64,000 nt of DNA, from contig NW_025955033.1 in the NCBI RefSeq assembly GCF_022376445.1, positions 124,001 to 188,000 of the forward strand, written 5' to 3'. The stretch is from Fomitopsis serialis (taxonomy: Eukaryota; Basidiomycota; Agaricomycetes; Polyporales; Fomitopsidaceae). The notes under the pieces are model-generated. The model had not been told where the DNA came from. It was given only the letters and a program-made list of their open reading frames with translations, and ran no database searches. The translations under genes were made by a program, and so were the position numbers. Below are positions 46,353 through 57,834 of the stretch, piece after piece; the first letter of the stretch is position 1; every line of letters starts with the position of its first letter.

Positions 46353-48536
46353 CGCTTCCTTTTCTTATTATGTGATTGAGCAATATGCCTACCCAGCTGT
46401 ACCACTGGCAAGGGTCTGTATTACTATGGTACACAAAGGACTGCTTGTAGTTTTCTTGATTTCTTTTGTTTACTATGTTGCATGTCTATGTTCTGTCTGT
46501 CTGTCTGTCTCAGTGGTCACAATGTACATATACACTCCTAGAACATCAAATTATTCCATTACAGCAAACATGCATCAATAATGAAGTGGATCACAGCTTT
46601 CTCCTTTAGTTGCTAACCCTTGCTAATGGTCAAGTAACCAACCATAACAGTGCAAGTAACACCCCCCCCCCCTGCTTCCCCTCGAAGGCACCACTCATAA
46701 ATGGCAGACCCACAAACCGAATCCGAGAACACCAACCAACTACCCACCATCCAGAGCACCCGCCGCGTTCCGAGAGGTTCCAAGCGCTCATTCCAACCCA
46801 GTCATATGTAACACGTCCGGATGCCGGACGCAGCCTCGACCAAAACGCAGGTTATGACGATGCCGCGATTCCCGCCCTCGCGGGCCGTCTAACGTGCGGC
46901 CCCGCACCCGCCCACATGCGGATTGTCGCACGCTTCAGTGCGCCCGGGTCAGCCAGGCGGGCGCGGAACGGTCATTGTTCGGGCGTCATCGTGGTCGGGC
47001 TCCGGGCGACGGTGAAGAGGAGCATCCGTACGGACCAGCGGGACAGGGCGGCCAGACCCCCGGGACCCGGATGCGTGTCGGCGGCCCCGTCCCGCGGCGG
47101 ACGTGAGCCTCGCCGACGCTGGTGTGAGAATGTCCCAGGAAGGCCGCGCCGACGACGGCGCCCCGGCGCGTCTTGCTGGCGAGCAGCGTTGTGTGTCTGC
47201 GGAGATGTCCGCTCGAGCGCACTGGACGGTGTGAGACGGTGCAGGTGCATCGAAGGGGCGTGTTCGACTTGAGCGTCGTGGCACCGAAGGCGATCCAGGA
47301 GTCGGGACACAGCGACGATCGTGTGCATGCGGAACAGCGCGACGTACTAGCTGGCGGGAGAGAGTCCGGGATGCACGAGTGCGGCACGGCGGGAGGCGGG
47401 CTCGTGCAGGCGGGCGGGGTAGCGCGGTCCGATGGGCGGAAGCGGAGAAGTCTCAGCGTCGAGCGTCGAGCGCTGGGCGGGCGGTGTACTGCGGAGCGGG
47501 TATACTGCGGGGCGGGAGCTGTTGGTGGATGGGAACCGGTACATGTGCACCGCATGAGACGGCGTGGGGTCGAGATCGGACACGTCTGCCGCTACAAGAG
47601 ACACGAACGACGCACCTGATCGCGAGGGATCCTTGTACACAATGACGTGCGGATGGTGTTGATGAAATGCCCGTTAGGACCGCCCCGAGAGCTGTCACGG
47701 CATGGCTGAGATATTGACTCCGAGGAGTCCCGCCGATTTGGCAGCCCGATGGAGTAGGCGCGGTGCGGGCTGCAGGTTATCACACCAAAGGACCATATAA
47801 GTGATAGAGGGCCACATGTGTGGCCCTCCGTCGCGTATGTGGTCCTCTGGGATGTTCCAGGAGCCCTCGTACGTGCACTCACCGCTCGCTGGTAGAATAT
47901 CAGAGGCATCGACACCACCTTGATCCATCGGCTGGCCGGTAGCTCGCATACACCCCACGGAGCATCCGCCGCTTCATTGGCAGGCGCCGAAGGGGCTCAC
48001 TGGGCTCGCGGAGTACGTGTGAGACCAGAGGAGCACTATGAAAGGGGCTGGAGCATGAGCAAGATAAAACGTACGTAGGGAGACAGGTGCACATGGGAAA
48101 TATCACATACGATGGATTAGTCTGGACACATTCTTGTCACCGTCAGTATTGAAAGTTGACACGACGGGCCTGAAAGCGTGAAGAGGGCAATGGCGCCGGG
48201 ACGAGCAAAGGATAGACCGCAGGGACTCGGGTGGAGATGTGGGCAGGCTCATCGCGAGTTGTACTCGTGGTCGTCGTCCGCGTCGTCGAAGGTTCACCGC
48301 TCAGCGCTTAGCTGCCTCTTCTTAGCCGCCCTTCGAGAAGCGCCTTTGTGGCGTGACCGTGTCGCGCCACCGGAAATGAACGCGCCGCAATAATTCGAAG
48401 CTGCCATTTCGCCAGCATTCCGCCGTGACACTGACAGCCTCTGAGCCTGGGAGACCGCCATGTCCGCCGTCCAACAAAGGCCCCGCGCGTGTCCTTCCCA
48501 GCACGCCCCCTGGCAGGCTGCAGCCCACCCCCGATC
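46293..48536. other. Intergenic region upstream of the desaturase
   Basis: 46,293-46,680 continues the CpG-poor, AT-richer composition and holds a CTGT repeat (about 46,492-46,510) and an 11-C run (46,662-46,672). From 46,683 the sequence becomes very GC- and CpG-rich, with overlapping arginine-rich ORFs on both strands that look like composition artefacts. An imperfect hairpin (gagggccaca-tg-tgtggccctc core) lies at about 47,789-47,846. No gene is supported. The promoter of the desaturase must lie in the right part. Confidence 0.45.
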
Positions 48537-51046
48537 ATGGCCCTCCTCCGCGCCACCGACTCGCCTGAGTACACCGCCCGCACCCGCACGCCCTTCGCCC
48601 CGCCCCCGCCCTCACTCTCGATCAAGGCCGTCCACGCAGCCGTACCCAAGCATCTATTTGCTCGATCGACGCCAAGATGTCTATTCTATGTCGGTCGCCA
48701 CGTCCTCCTCACCTACTGCTTCTATCTGTTCGCAACGCGCATCGATGTCCTCGTGGAGGTGTTGCTCGATCGGTCTGGCATGACGAGGGGAGGGCGCGTC
48801 GAGGATGCGCTGCGATGGCTTATGTGGTGGACGTACTGGTTCTGGCAGAGCATCGCGTTCATGGGGATCTGGACCCTCGGTGAGTGTTCCGCTCTTGTAT
48901 GTAGTTCGCGCCTGTTTCGATGGCGGGTCCGGATGCTTTGTATGCTATGTTGCTCCGTCCTTCGGACGCAGCCGCTCCAGAGTTTCCGACCTGGTGCTTG
49001 CGCATCTACGAGACACTCCAGATCTCACTGACCTCCCGCACTTGCCACAGGACACGAGGTGCGCGGATCCCGCTGTCCTGCACCGTTGAAGCACTCCCAG
49101 GCTGACAATCACCTTGCTGCCTCGCCCACTCCACCCCGGCTGCGCACAGTGCGGCCACGACGCGCTCTCGCCGAAGCCATGGGTGAACGCGCTCCTCGGA
49201 ATGGGACTCCACACGTTCGTCCTCACGCCGTACTGGGCATGGCGGGCGACCCACCGGTCTCACCATGTGAGTCCTCTCCCGCTATGTCGTTCAGCACTCC
49301 GGACTGTTGCGCGCCGCTGCATATCCGCTCTGCTTGCCGCGCTGCGTCTGTGCGTCGGACGGGGATGTCTGACTTGTCTCCGCGTCCTCCGCGATGGCTC
49401 GCGCTGTCTGCGACGTGTCGCCTGTATGTGACCCAGACAGCGGGTTTCGTGTGCGATCGCGGCGATTGATACGGTGAGGCCAGCGCTGATCAGACTTTCG
49501 TCCGGTAGAAAGGCACGAACAACCTCCACCGCGACGAGACGTACCACCCGCAGACGCGCGAGGAGTTCAACCTGCCGCCGGAAGGTGCGTCGCGTCTCCG
49601 TCGTTGGCGTCGCGCGGTTCTGAGGACGGGGGAGCAGAGAAGGCGAGTGCGATCGACTACCACGAGATGATTGAGGAGACGCCGCTATACACGCTTCGGA
49701 AGATGGTCCTCCGGCAATTCCTGTGCGTGACCTCGACGTTGCGTTGCCTCTCTCGGGTCCAAGTTGATTGTGGGTGCGGCTCGTAGGGGCTTCCAGCTCT
49801 ACTTGATGTATGCCTCTCGTCTTCCTCACATCCCCGGTCAACTGAGCACTGAGGTCCGCGCCTCATCTCGCACAGACATAATCGCAAGGGAAACCCGAAG
49901 TATCCGCCTGGAACGAGTGTAGGTCATGTTTCGTCGACGCGCAACACGCCGTTGGATTACCACGCGCGGTGTAGCACTACAAGCCGAGCTCGAAGCTCTT
50001 CCGGCCAGAGGAACGTAAGCCGTCCTGTTCTATCCGCACACATCCTGTCTCTGCTCGGACGGTTGCCCTAGCTCGGCTGTTGTGACAATTGTGGGGGCTG
50101 AACGATATCCCATGACTAGGACACCTTATCGTCGTCTCGGATATCCTGATCGCGGGGATGCTCGCGCTCCTCGGTGTCTGGGGGTGGAACTCGGGGTGGG
50201 GCACGGTGTGGAGGATGTACCTCGTGCCGTGGCTGGTACGTCCCTCCGCTTCATTCGTCTGCCCGGCGCGTCTCATCTACATCGTCAACAGTGGGCCCAT
50301 AACTGGTGAATCTATCCCGTTCAACGAGACAGGGAGATGCTGATGGCGTTGTCTGCGGGTGACTCAGGATCGTGACGGTGACGTACCTGCAGCACTCGGA
50401 CCCTACTGTGCCGTATTACAGAGTACGTTGCCATAGTGCTGACGTGGACGTATGCTGACTTTCATGCGTAAAGGGCCAGTGGACGTTCCTCCGGGGCGCA
50501 CTCGCGACGGTCGACCGGCCGATCTTCGGCTGGGTCGGGCGGTTCTTCTGGCACGGCGTACGTCTCCGCTCTTCAGTCAACGCGTGTGGCTAACTATTTG
50601 CTCAGATCGCGCACGACCACGTCGCCCACCACTTCTTCGTCGGGGTGCCGTTCTGTGAGCGCCCTTCCGTTCACCTTGGCCCTCTGCTGACTCTCCCGGC
50701 AGATAACCTCCCTGACGTGACGGAGGCGATCAAGCCCGTGCTCGGGGACTACTACTACTACGACTCGACGGTGAGTCGCCTCGTCCGAGCCCGTTCGTTC
50801 GCCGTCTGATGCGGACGCCGCCAGCCGACGCTCTACGCGCTCTGGCGGAGCTTCACGCAGTGCAAGTTCGTCGAGAGCACGGGCGACGTCGTGTTCTTCA
50901 AGAACATGCGCGGCGAGGCCGTGCGGGGGTGCTCCGTCGCGGATGTGTGTCCCGCGAAGGAAGCGGGTGTTGTTGATGGTGCGAAGGAAGCGGCCGAGGC
51001 TGGATTTGAAGGGGTGCAGGACGAGGAGGATGTGATGGGTGAATGA
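48537..51046 (+). CDS. Delta-12 fatty acid desaturase
   Basis: Predicted 446-residue ER-membrane desaturase converting oleoyl to linoleoyl chains, normally with cytochrome b5 as electron donor. Fifteen exons keep phase: 48537-48879, 49051-49058, 49150-49266, 49509-49584, 49638-49722, 49787-49807, 49876-49918, 49975-50014, 50120-50235, 50292-50305, 50368-50422, 50474-50557, 50606-50654, 50703-50770, 50825-51046. The three histidine boxes are HECGH (116-120), HRSHH (152-156) and HVAHH (339-343). Other family blocks are TPYWAWRATHRSHH, YLQHSDPTVPYY, LATVDRPIFGW and FTQCKFVEST. Exon 2 is only 8 nt and supplies part of box 1. Membrane helices surround the boxes as usual. A 3' fragment of the gene recurs at 53,912-54,607. 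Confidence 0.93.
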
Positions 51047-51515
51047 CAGAGGTGATTCCAGGAAGTTGTTCTGTATGTTGCTGATCTATGCTTGAAATGC
51101 GAGTTTTGTCGGGCTGTACTACCATTTGTTACATATGTCGGGTTCTCTAAGTGAAACTCCGTGGCAACGACAACTCGCGAAGATCGGACCCATCTGTACT
51201 TAGGAATTCGCCCCCGCACGGCCGTTGTGCACATTGGACAGGCACCATGCACAGTACAGCGGGGACCTACTCAGGTTTTCACTTCTGGACTCCATGAAAC
51301 GACCCTGCCCGACGATGCAAGCATCCTCAGGCTCGCTTGAAGCTCTCCCAGGATCGGCGAGCGCATCTGCGAGTAGAATGTATTCCAAAAAATCAACACC
51401 AATGAACGTACGAGTTCTGCTATGTACTTCGTAGATACACGCAGCCTGAGGCCATCAGAGACAGCATCAATCACAAGAGTCATTTCGTGGCCAGTCGCCA
51501 GTGAGCCGAGAAAGA
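51047..51515. other. Convergent 3' region
   Basis: Lies between the desaturase stop and the stop of the opposing MYND gene, and serves as the 3' flank of both. No gene is seen. Confidence 0.5.
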
Positions 51516-53087
51516 TCACTCCCCAGTGGCAGCTTCTGGGACGGGCTTCCAGAACGCCCGATACGCCTCTGGTACAAAAAACTTGCTCTTGTCACCCCTT
51601 CGCGTGGTGAGCATCTCGTACATATGCATCCCGCAGTCCTCCGCCAGTGCCACGAGACCCTCGTCCGCCTTGCACGCCTCGACGAATGGCTGGCGATCGC
51701 GGCGGGGATCTAGCTCCTGATCCCGTGGGAGGCGTGCCCGCTCTCTCAGCACGCGCAGCTTCGTGCAGACCCCCTTGTGTGGGAGCGTCGCGTGCTTCCA
51801 GGCGCGCTTCTGGCACGGGCGGGAGCAGTATCGCAGGACGCCGCAGCCTGCACAGCGGGCGAACGTCCTGCCAGCGGTGACAAACGTCTCGTAGCACTCT
51901 GGTGCACAGCAGTGCCGCACCGTCGACGCCCAGGCGAAGGCCTCGAAGGCGCGCTGCAGGGGATCATCCAAGCAGGCAAGCGTTGCCGCGTACTGGAGGA
52001 GGATCGATTCGTGGTAGACTGTTGCGTCGTCTGGGCGCTTGTGAAAATAGAACGCTGTCCCGAGGCGGGCAAACAAGTCGGAAACTTTGTTGATGAAGAG
52101 GTCGGAGAATATGATTGTATTAGTACCCTCGCGGAAGAGCGGTAGGTATCTGAGGATCAAATCGCAGACGATGAGAAGGCCACAATGCACGTCCGAGCCT
52201 TCGTGCCGTACGGCAATGCGGACAAAGAGTGATATATCTGATGGATCGGCTTGCTCGGCGTGCGTGATGTTTCGACAGAGCTCCGATATATGTAAGAGAG
52301 TGTACATCCAGTTCACCTGGACGTCAAGCTCGACAGGCTGGCCGAGTGTTTCATCGCGCTCTACGCAGAGACGGATCGCGAGGTTGGTAATGAGCCATGG
52401 CCATTCAGGCTGGAACTGAAGGAGATGCGGGGTAATAGTTCGACCACAGATGGCAAGGAGTTTGTTGACGAGCAGAAGGGTCTCCTCGTACCTATCTTGA
52501 CGGCACAAGCGGAAGGACGTGGCGTATCCTTTCATCGACTGCTCGAGGCCAAAGGGGAGAAGTTGGCTGGTGTCCGTGGGCCAAAGAGGTCTTCCAGCAC
52601 GTTTTTTGCGATGCGTTGTGAGGCCATGCATTGCGACAGTACCGCCAACGGTCCGTGATACAAAAGCATCATTTAGTACACCGCTGAGGTGACGAATGAG
52701 CGCTTCAGTCAAGTCTCGGAGGGTGAACTGACGAGCGGCCTCGAATGTGTGCAGCCATCCCAGCGACTCCATCGTATTCTCGTCCTCAGCGCGTGGGCAG
52801 GAGCACATACTGAGGAACGCATCGAGATCTTCGGTTTCCTGATCCGAGCGCGGCATGCTCAGAAAAGCGACGCATGCATTCAGGTAATCGGGGAACATCC
52901 TGCGGATGTTTTCGTAGGTTTTGTTCCGAGACATGTAGTAGCGCCGGTACAACGCGTACGGCGCATCTTTGCTCTCCCCGTCCAATAGGTGGAGGCAGCC
53001 GCAGAGAACTTTGGCGCAGTGTGTCGGACGCGCCGGGTCCTTCATGTAAGAGGTGAAGAGCGGGCCGATGTCAGCTATATCCAACAT
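51516..53087 (-). CDS. MYND-type zinc-finger protein, copy 4
   Basis: Single coding exon of 523 residues on the minus strand, with ATG at 53,087. The finger is at about residues 390-440 (CCAPEC, CAGC, YCSRPC, HKGVC), ligands complete. It aligns over its full length with the 36,799 and 41,100 genes but is clearly more diverged. It shares FLSMPRSDQETEDLDAFL-type sequence with the truncated 43,112 copy and DPSDISLF with the relic at 12,040. A gtaagt donor-like site at about 53,177 upstream suggests a leader intron, as in its relatives. It sits between the full desaturase gene and the duplicated desaturase tail. Confidence 0.88.
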   Translation of the reverse strand: MLDIADIGPLFTSYMKDPARPTHCAKVLCGCLHLLDGESKDAPYALYRRYYMSRNKTYENIRRMFPDYLNACVAFLSMPRSDQETEDLDAFLSMCSCPRAEDENTMESLGWLHTFEAARQFTLRDLTEALIRHLSGVLNDAFVSRTVGGTVAMHGLTTHRKKRAGRPLWPTDTSQLLPFGLEQSMKGYATSFRLCRQDRYEETLLLVNKLLAICGRTITPHLLQFQPEWPWLITNLAIRLCVERDETLGQPVELDVQVNWMYTLLHISELCRNITHAEQADPSDISLFVRIAVRHEGSDVHCGLLIVCDLILRYLPLFREGTNTIIFSDLFINKVSDLFARLGTAFYFHKRPDDATVYHESILLQYAATLACLDDPLQRAFEAFAWASTVRHCCAPECYETFVTAGRTFARCAGCGVLRYCSRPCQKRAWKHATLPHKGVCTKLRVLRERARLPRDQELDPRRDRQPFVEACKADEGLVALAEDCGMHMYEMLTTRRGDKSKFFVPEAYRAFWKPVPEAATGE

Positions 53088-53911
53088 CCCACTCGAAGTC
53101 CCAGCAGACTAGGAGGCTACTATCGAACAATTTCGTCAGCCATATATTGTGAAGTCTATTAGACACGAGTTACTTACACCCTGGGAGGAGAGAGGTAGGT
53201 CTTCGGAAGGGTCGCGGCAGTGGATTCAGTGCAATTTACGCGCGCAACGCGCGTCTGAAGCGTGAAGAATGGAACGTGGTCACGCCACGCAACTTGAAGC
53301 GCTCCACTGGCAGGAAAGGTAAGTAGTCTGACTTGGAAAGTCCCTCATCACGTCTTTGATGGGAAGGACCCAGAGAGAGACCTAATAAGGGACCCGGAAC
53401 GACTCGAAGAGATTCAGGCTAAGTATGGAGAATGCAGAAACATACCTCGAGGTGCCCATGTTCATCATGGACACGATGATAGGGCGGCCCAGTGCAGCCG
53501 GGGGGATCCTGGGGCGTGCCATTCTGGGATGTGGAAGCGGCGATCCGAGACCACAGTGATGCGTGCATGGATAGTTGTCGACTAGTATGTAGGTTCAAGT
53601 CGAGTTTCAACTAGTAAATTGAGCTGTGCGAACTGCGTCGCTGCGAAGCCTCTGCTGCTCTACGCGATCACGTGGCGACGCGCTACGCGTCGGCGTCAAC
53701 TTTCAACTTGAACGGCCTGATGTTGCCTCCATTCTGTCTACACGCTGGCTTGACTATATTCAGATCTGTGAACCGCTAAAATCTCTTCTCAGACCAATGC
53801 GCGACAAAGACGCCCTGCATTCCGTGCGGTGTGCCGCGATCTCGCTCGAAGTCGCTTGTAATGTCCGCCTTTTCATGATTCTCCCGGTAACGTTCTCAAC
53901 GTCTTCGATAG
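53088..53911. other. Spacer upstream of MYND copy 4
   Basis: Presumed promoter and leader of the MYND gene, then unassigned sequence. No gene is recognised. Confidence 0.4.
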
Positions 53912-54607
53912 AGTCACGGTCCTGTGCGGCGATCCAACACTCGGACCCTACTGTGCCATATCACAGAGTACGTTGCCGTAGTGCCGACGTGGGCATATGC
54001 TGACTTTGATGCATGTAGGCCAATGGACGTTCCTCCGGAGCGCACTCGCGACGGTCGACCGACCGATCTTCGGCTGGGTCGGGCGGTTCTTCTGGCACGG
54101 TGTAAGTCTACGCTCTCGTCTGTCAACCTGTGTGGCTAATTGGCGGGCTCCCGCTCAGATCGCGCACGATCACGTCGCCCACCACTCTTCGTCGGTGTAC
54201 CATTCTGTAAGTACCCTTCCGTTCACCTCGAACCTCTGCTGACCCTCCCGGCAGATAACCTCTCTGACGTGACGGAGGCAATCAAGCCCTGCTCGGAGAC
54301 TAATCCTATTACGACTCGACGGCGAGTCGCCTCGTCCGAGTCGTGCACCCGTTCGTCCGTCGTCTGATGCGGACGCTGGCAGCCGACGCTCTACGCGCTT
54401 TGGCGGAGCTTCACGCAGTGCAAGTTCGTCGAGAGCACGGGCGACACCGTGTTCTTCAAGAACATGCACGGCAAGGTCGTGCGGGAGTGCTCCGTCGCGG
54501 ACGCGCGTCCCGCGAAGGAAGCGGATGTTGCTGGTCATGCTAAGTCTGCAGCCGAGGCTGGATTTGAAGGGGAACAAGATGAGAAGGAGGACGTGATGGC
54601 TGATTGA
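53912..54607 (+). pseudogene. Delta-12 desaturase 3' fragment
   Basis: Homologous to exons 11-15 of the desaturase (from about 50,372 to its stop), introns included, in the same orientation. Recognisable pieces are TVDRPIFGWVGRFFWHG, the HDHVAHH box and LYALWRSFTQCKFVEST. It is broken: a base is missing after caccac where the gene reads caccacttcttc, and a second frame change follows aagccc. No upstream exons are present. It is a duplicated, 5'-truncated pseudogene. Confidence 0.88.
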
Positions 54608-55515
54608 GAGAGGTGATTTCATGCTGGTCTGTGTGCTGCTGATCTATGGTTGACATAGGTGCTTTGTTGGGTTGTAACCACCATTCGTTACATGCATTGA
54701 CGCTCTGTCTCTGCATTGCAGGTTCATCGGGACCAGTCATGGCACGTTTAGGCTTGCACCAGGTTTGTGACTTGGTGATGACGTTGATGTGCCGCCTTCA
54801 GAGAATTGAGCTCGTCTGAGCTGCCTACTGTCACCGGAGACATGGGGTGCTATGGAGGAGGCGCGATTTGGGATAACGTATGAGACCTAACTCGGGCCTG
54901 GCCCATATCCTAGCGCATAAAACCAAGATGTGCACAGATCTGAGCAAAATGACTTTTGAATAGGCTGCCTCGAAGCGCTTGTCTTCCTTTGCGTGATCGG
55001 GTTAACGGCGTCCGTAACTTCCCCGATAACCTGTACAGCGATACACTACTCAGTGTCATCAACTTGAAGCGCTTCTCAGTAGCCTCGTCCTAAGCTGCTG
55101 GCTGCTGGCGAAAGGCTCCATCTCCTGTCAATTTGGCCATCTTGACGAGCACTACGGCGCTCGAGCGTGGCGACGAAATGGAATCCCCTCCTCCTCCTCC
55201 TCCCCCCCCCCCCCTACTCCTCCCCTACTGTCAACTTTTTGGCAAGTGTCTATCTTCCGCGTTTCCCCGGGCTGTGACGAAATCATGTTTAGTCAATGTC
55301 ACGTGACTTTGCATGTTCATTGTCCAAAACAGGTCCAACTAAGTAAGTTGAGGAGCCTGAGGAACTTCCGAGCTCGAATGCCCTCCCCTTCCTCCGCGGG
55401 CGACTCGACACAGCTCGGGGCTCTTGCGGTACCATTTACGTGCTCCGACGCCACTCGTCCAGTGTTGCGAACTTGCGACGTTGAACTAGTGCTAATTAAA
55501 CCGACAGTGCCACTC
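54608..55515. other. Spacer with polypyrimidine tract
   Basis: The first 130 bp continue the duplicated desaturase 3' flank. At about 55,184-55,228 a CTCC/poly-C pyrimidine tract lies some 300 bp before the start of the next gene, as is common in fungal promoters. No other gene is seen. Confidence 0.5.
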
Positions 55516-57629
55516 ATGCCGCCACTCTCTGGTTTCGAGTCCATGCCCGCTGAACTGCTCCTCAAGCTGACGCGCTATTTGCCTCTGCAATCTCTGCGAA
55601 ACCTTCGAGTGACATCGCGCTACCTGAACGACGTCATCTCAAGCAACGAATGGACGGTTTACCGCAATGCGGCTCTATACCACGCCTATGCCTCGTCCGA
55701 GAGCGTATCTCTTGCTGACGCGAAGGTTTCAAACAAACGGTATCCGATTCAGGATGATGCCTGCGACGAATGGAAAGAATACTGTGAGTGGCTGTGCAAA
55801 CTCATCCTTACTTGAGTGGACGGTACAATCCCGTGCTGATCGACTGTTAGGTCGACGATGTTTTGTCCTGGACAAGAACTGGATGGGCGTCACTCGTGTG
55901 GAGCCTGATACGAGAGCGTACTGCGAAAGTAGCCGGGACGTTCATCGGTTCAAGATCGACGAAGAGCTCGGGCTGCTGTTCACATCAAACCGAACCGACG
56001 CCAAAGCAGCCATATCCGTTACAGACCTCAGAACAGGCTGGCTTCTGTGGCGGACACCCTCGGTAAGTGCACGAGGCAGTGGTCATATAAAAGTTTCGCT
56101 CACCGTCGATAAGCATTACGCTCGCCGTTACACACACGTCGAATATGGGCATGGCTACCTCGTATTTGATCGAGCAGCCGGCCAGAAGGAGGTATGGCGC
56201 CTGGCGGATCATGTAGACGATTCCGTGTGCGTCTCTGCACCTGACGCAAGTCAGATCAACGCATCACGCATTGCCGAACGTGCATACGGCCGTAGCGGAC
56301 GAGGTTGTCTTCGCCCATGGACCGTCCTGACGACACCCGACGTCACTCGGTTTTATCGCGTGGTCTATCCAACTCTCTTGGCTGCCTCACAGAATACCGC
56401 CTACTTATGGGACTTGCCTTCCGCCACGCTGGTTCAGACGATTCATGGTCTCCAGGCGAGCCACGCTGGCATGGAGCCACTCGGTGAGATATGCTACGTG
56501 GATGTAAATACACGGCATGTCGTGCTCTGCGGTGAGAACGGGGTCCGCGTGGTCGGCCGTGAAGACAACACGGTCGTGCTCCACCTTTCTGGCCAAAGGG
56601 GCTTCGCGCGAACAGTGCTGAAGCCGGAGCCGACTCTGGGATCCGACCGAATCCCTTTGACGATGTCCCTCAGACTGAGGTCACGCGCTCAGCAGGCGGA
56701 CACCGCTGGGGACAGTTTCGAGCAGGTGTGTTTGACCACGCACTACAGCAATGGTTGCGTGTTACTGAGCCGCTGGCGCGCCTTCCATTGATCAGCGCAC
56801 TTGTCCGGGAGCGGCCGCGACCTTGCGTGCATGCTAGCGGACGGGCGCCTTGTGCTGATCCGCGACTTCGAGTCTATTGCCGACGGGAACCTTTCCGTCC
56901 CAGAAGCTGTACTCGAAGTCGATCTTACGCACGTGAATAGTGCGGATTCAGACGAGGCAAACCTACGTAACCGCAGTAGGGCCGGATACTACCTTGCCTT
57001 CGAGCAGGGCCGCGTGGCTGTCGCAACGGCACGTAGCATTCCATCCTTCGCGTCGCCCTGCAGGCCTGATACCTTGCGCAGTCACACGGGTTATACGTGC
57101 TAACGCTTGATGCGCGCGAGCGTGGCTTGGCCGAATCCCTCAGGCCAGCCACGTCCGACTCTAAGAACATATCCGACAACCTTGCGGCGCTAAGTCTGCA
57201 ACACGTCGAAAACGGCGTGCCCTCAACCTCCGGACCCCCATTGCTCAATGCCGCAGACATAGCCGTGTCATGGCTCCCGCGCCTGAGCGACCCCACAGTA
57301 CTCAGGGAGCTCGGCTGCGTGCAACTTTCCTCGACATGTCTCTACGTCACTGGAGGGCCAACAGGGTGTATGTCTCGCCAGATAGAAAGTCTAGCGTATC
57401 CGCGAACGTCTACCGGGACGACCCAGACTATTACGAGCCTGACGTCAAGAATTATTGGACTGGCGGGCCGATGTTCCCTCCGAGGTCGCCTCCGAGAGGT
57501 AAGTTGTAGTACATCTCTGTCGTTCCTCGCTTCGGACTATGTATTGATGACGACGCTTCCTTAGATATCGGATTTGTTGTGTGTTGCGTTGATTTCAGTG
57601 CTCCCGAATCCCCTGAGAATAGTTCATGA
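55516..57629 (+). CDS. F-box protein with propeller-like C-terminal region
   Basis: Starts at ATG 55,516, with the F-box at about residues 8-50 (ESMPAELLLKLTRYLPLQSLRNLRVTSR, broken here only for listing as MPAELLLKLTRYLP and LRNLRVTSRYLND). Exon 1 ends at 55,783 and exon 2 begins at 55,851, in phase. A 51-nt intron (56,063-56,113) without a stop is likely. Further introns near 56,754-56,795, 57,010-57,075, 57,255-57,296 and 57,500-57,563 are proposed to bridge frames, but their exact borders are uncertain. Blocks such as GLLFTSNRTDAKAAISV, HVEYGHGYLVFDR and LACMLADGRLVLIRDFE recall WD/propeller strands. Probable SCF adaptor, unrelated in sequence to the array family. Confidence 0.65.
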
Positions 57630-57819
57630 ACATATGAACGACTCAACATTGTATTCTCAATCAGCCATTGTCCTGTATCTACACGGTTATGTTGAGCAGT
57701 GAGCACAAAGCTCAGATGAATCGGTGACGGTACGAGGGTGAGGCAGGCGGGCCAAACTGGACGCAAAGTGAAGTATTGGAGGCCCTCGAGATGTCAGCGA
57801 CTCGAATGTGCTAAGGTGC

Positions 57820-57834
57820 AATGTTACGTCCATT
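57820..57834. repeat. Target-site duplication, left
   Basis: aatgttacgtccatt, identical to 59,104-59,118. It marks the left end of a LINE insertion and contains an ATG in frame with the truncated LINE ORF. Confidence 0.9.

Noticed and set aside
46610..47640. Overlapping long ORFs on both strands in the GC-rich region before the desaturase
   Set aside because: They are arginine-, proline- and serine-rich, overlap in several frames, lack domains and splice structure, and fit stop-codon scarcity in high-GC sequence.
54170..54622. 150-codon minus-strand ORF over the desaturase fragment
   Set aside because: It is a shadow of the duplicated desaturase exons on the plus strand.
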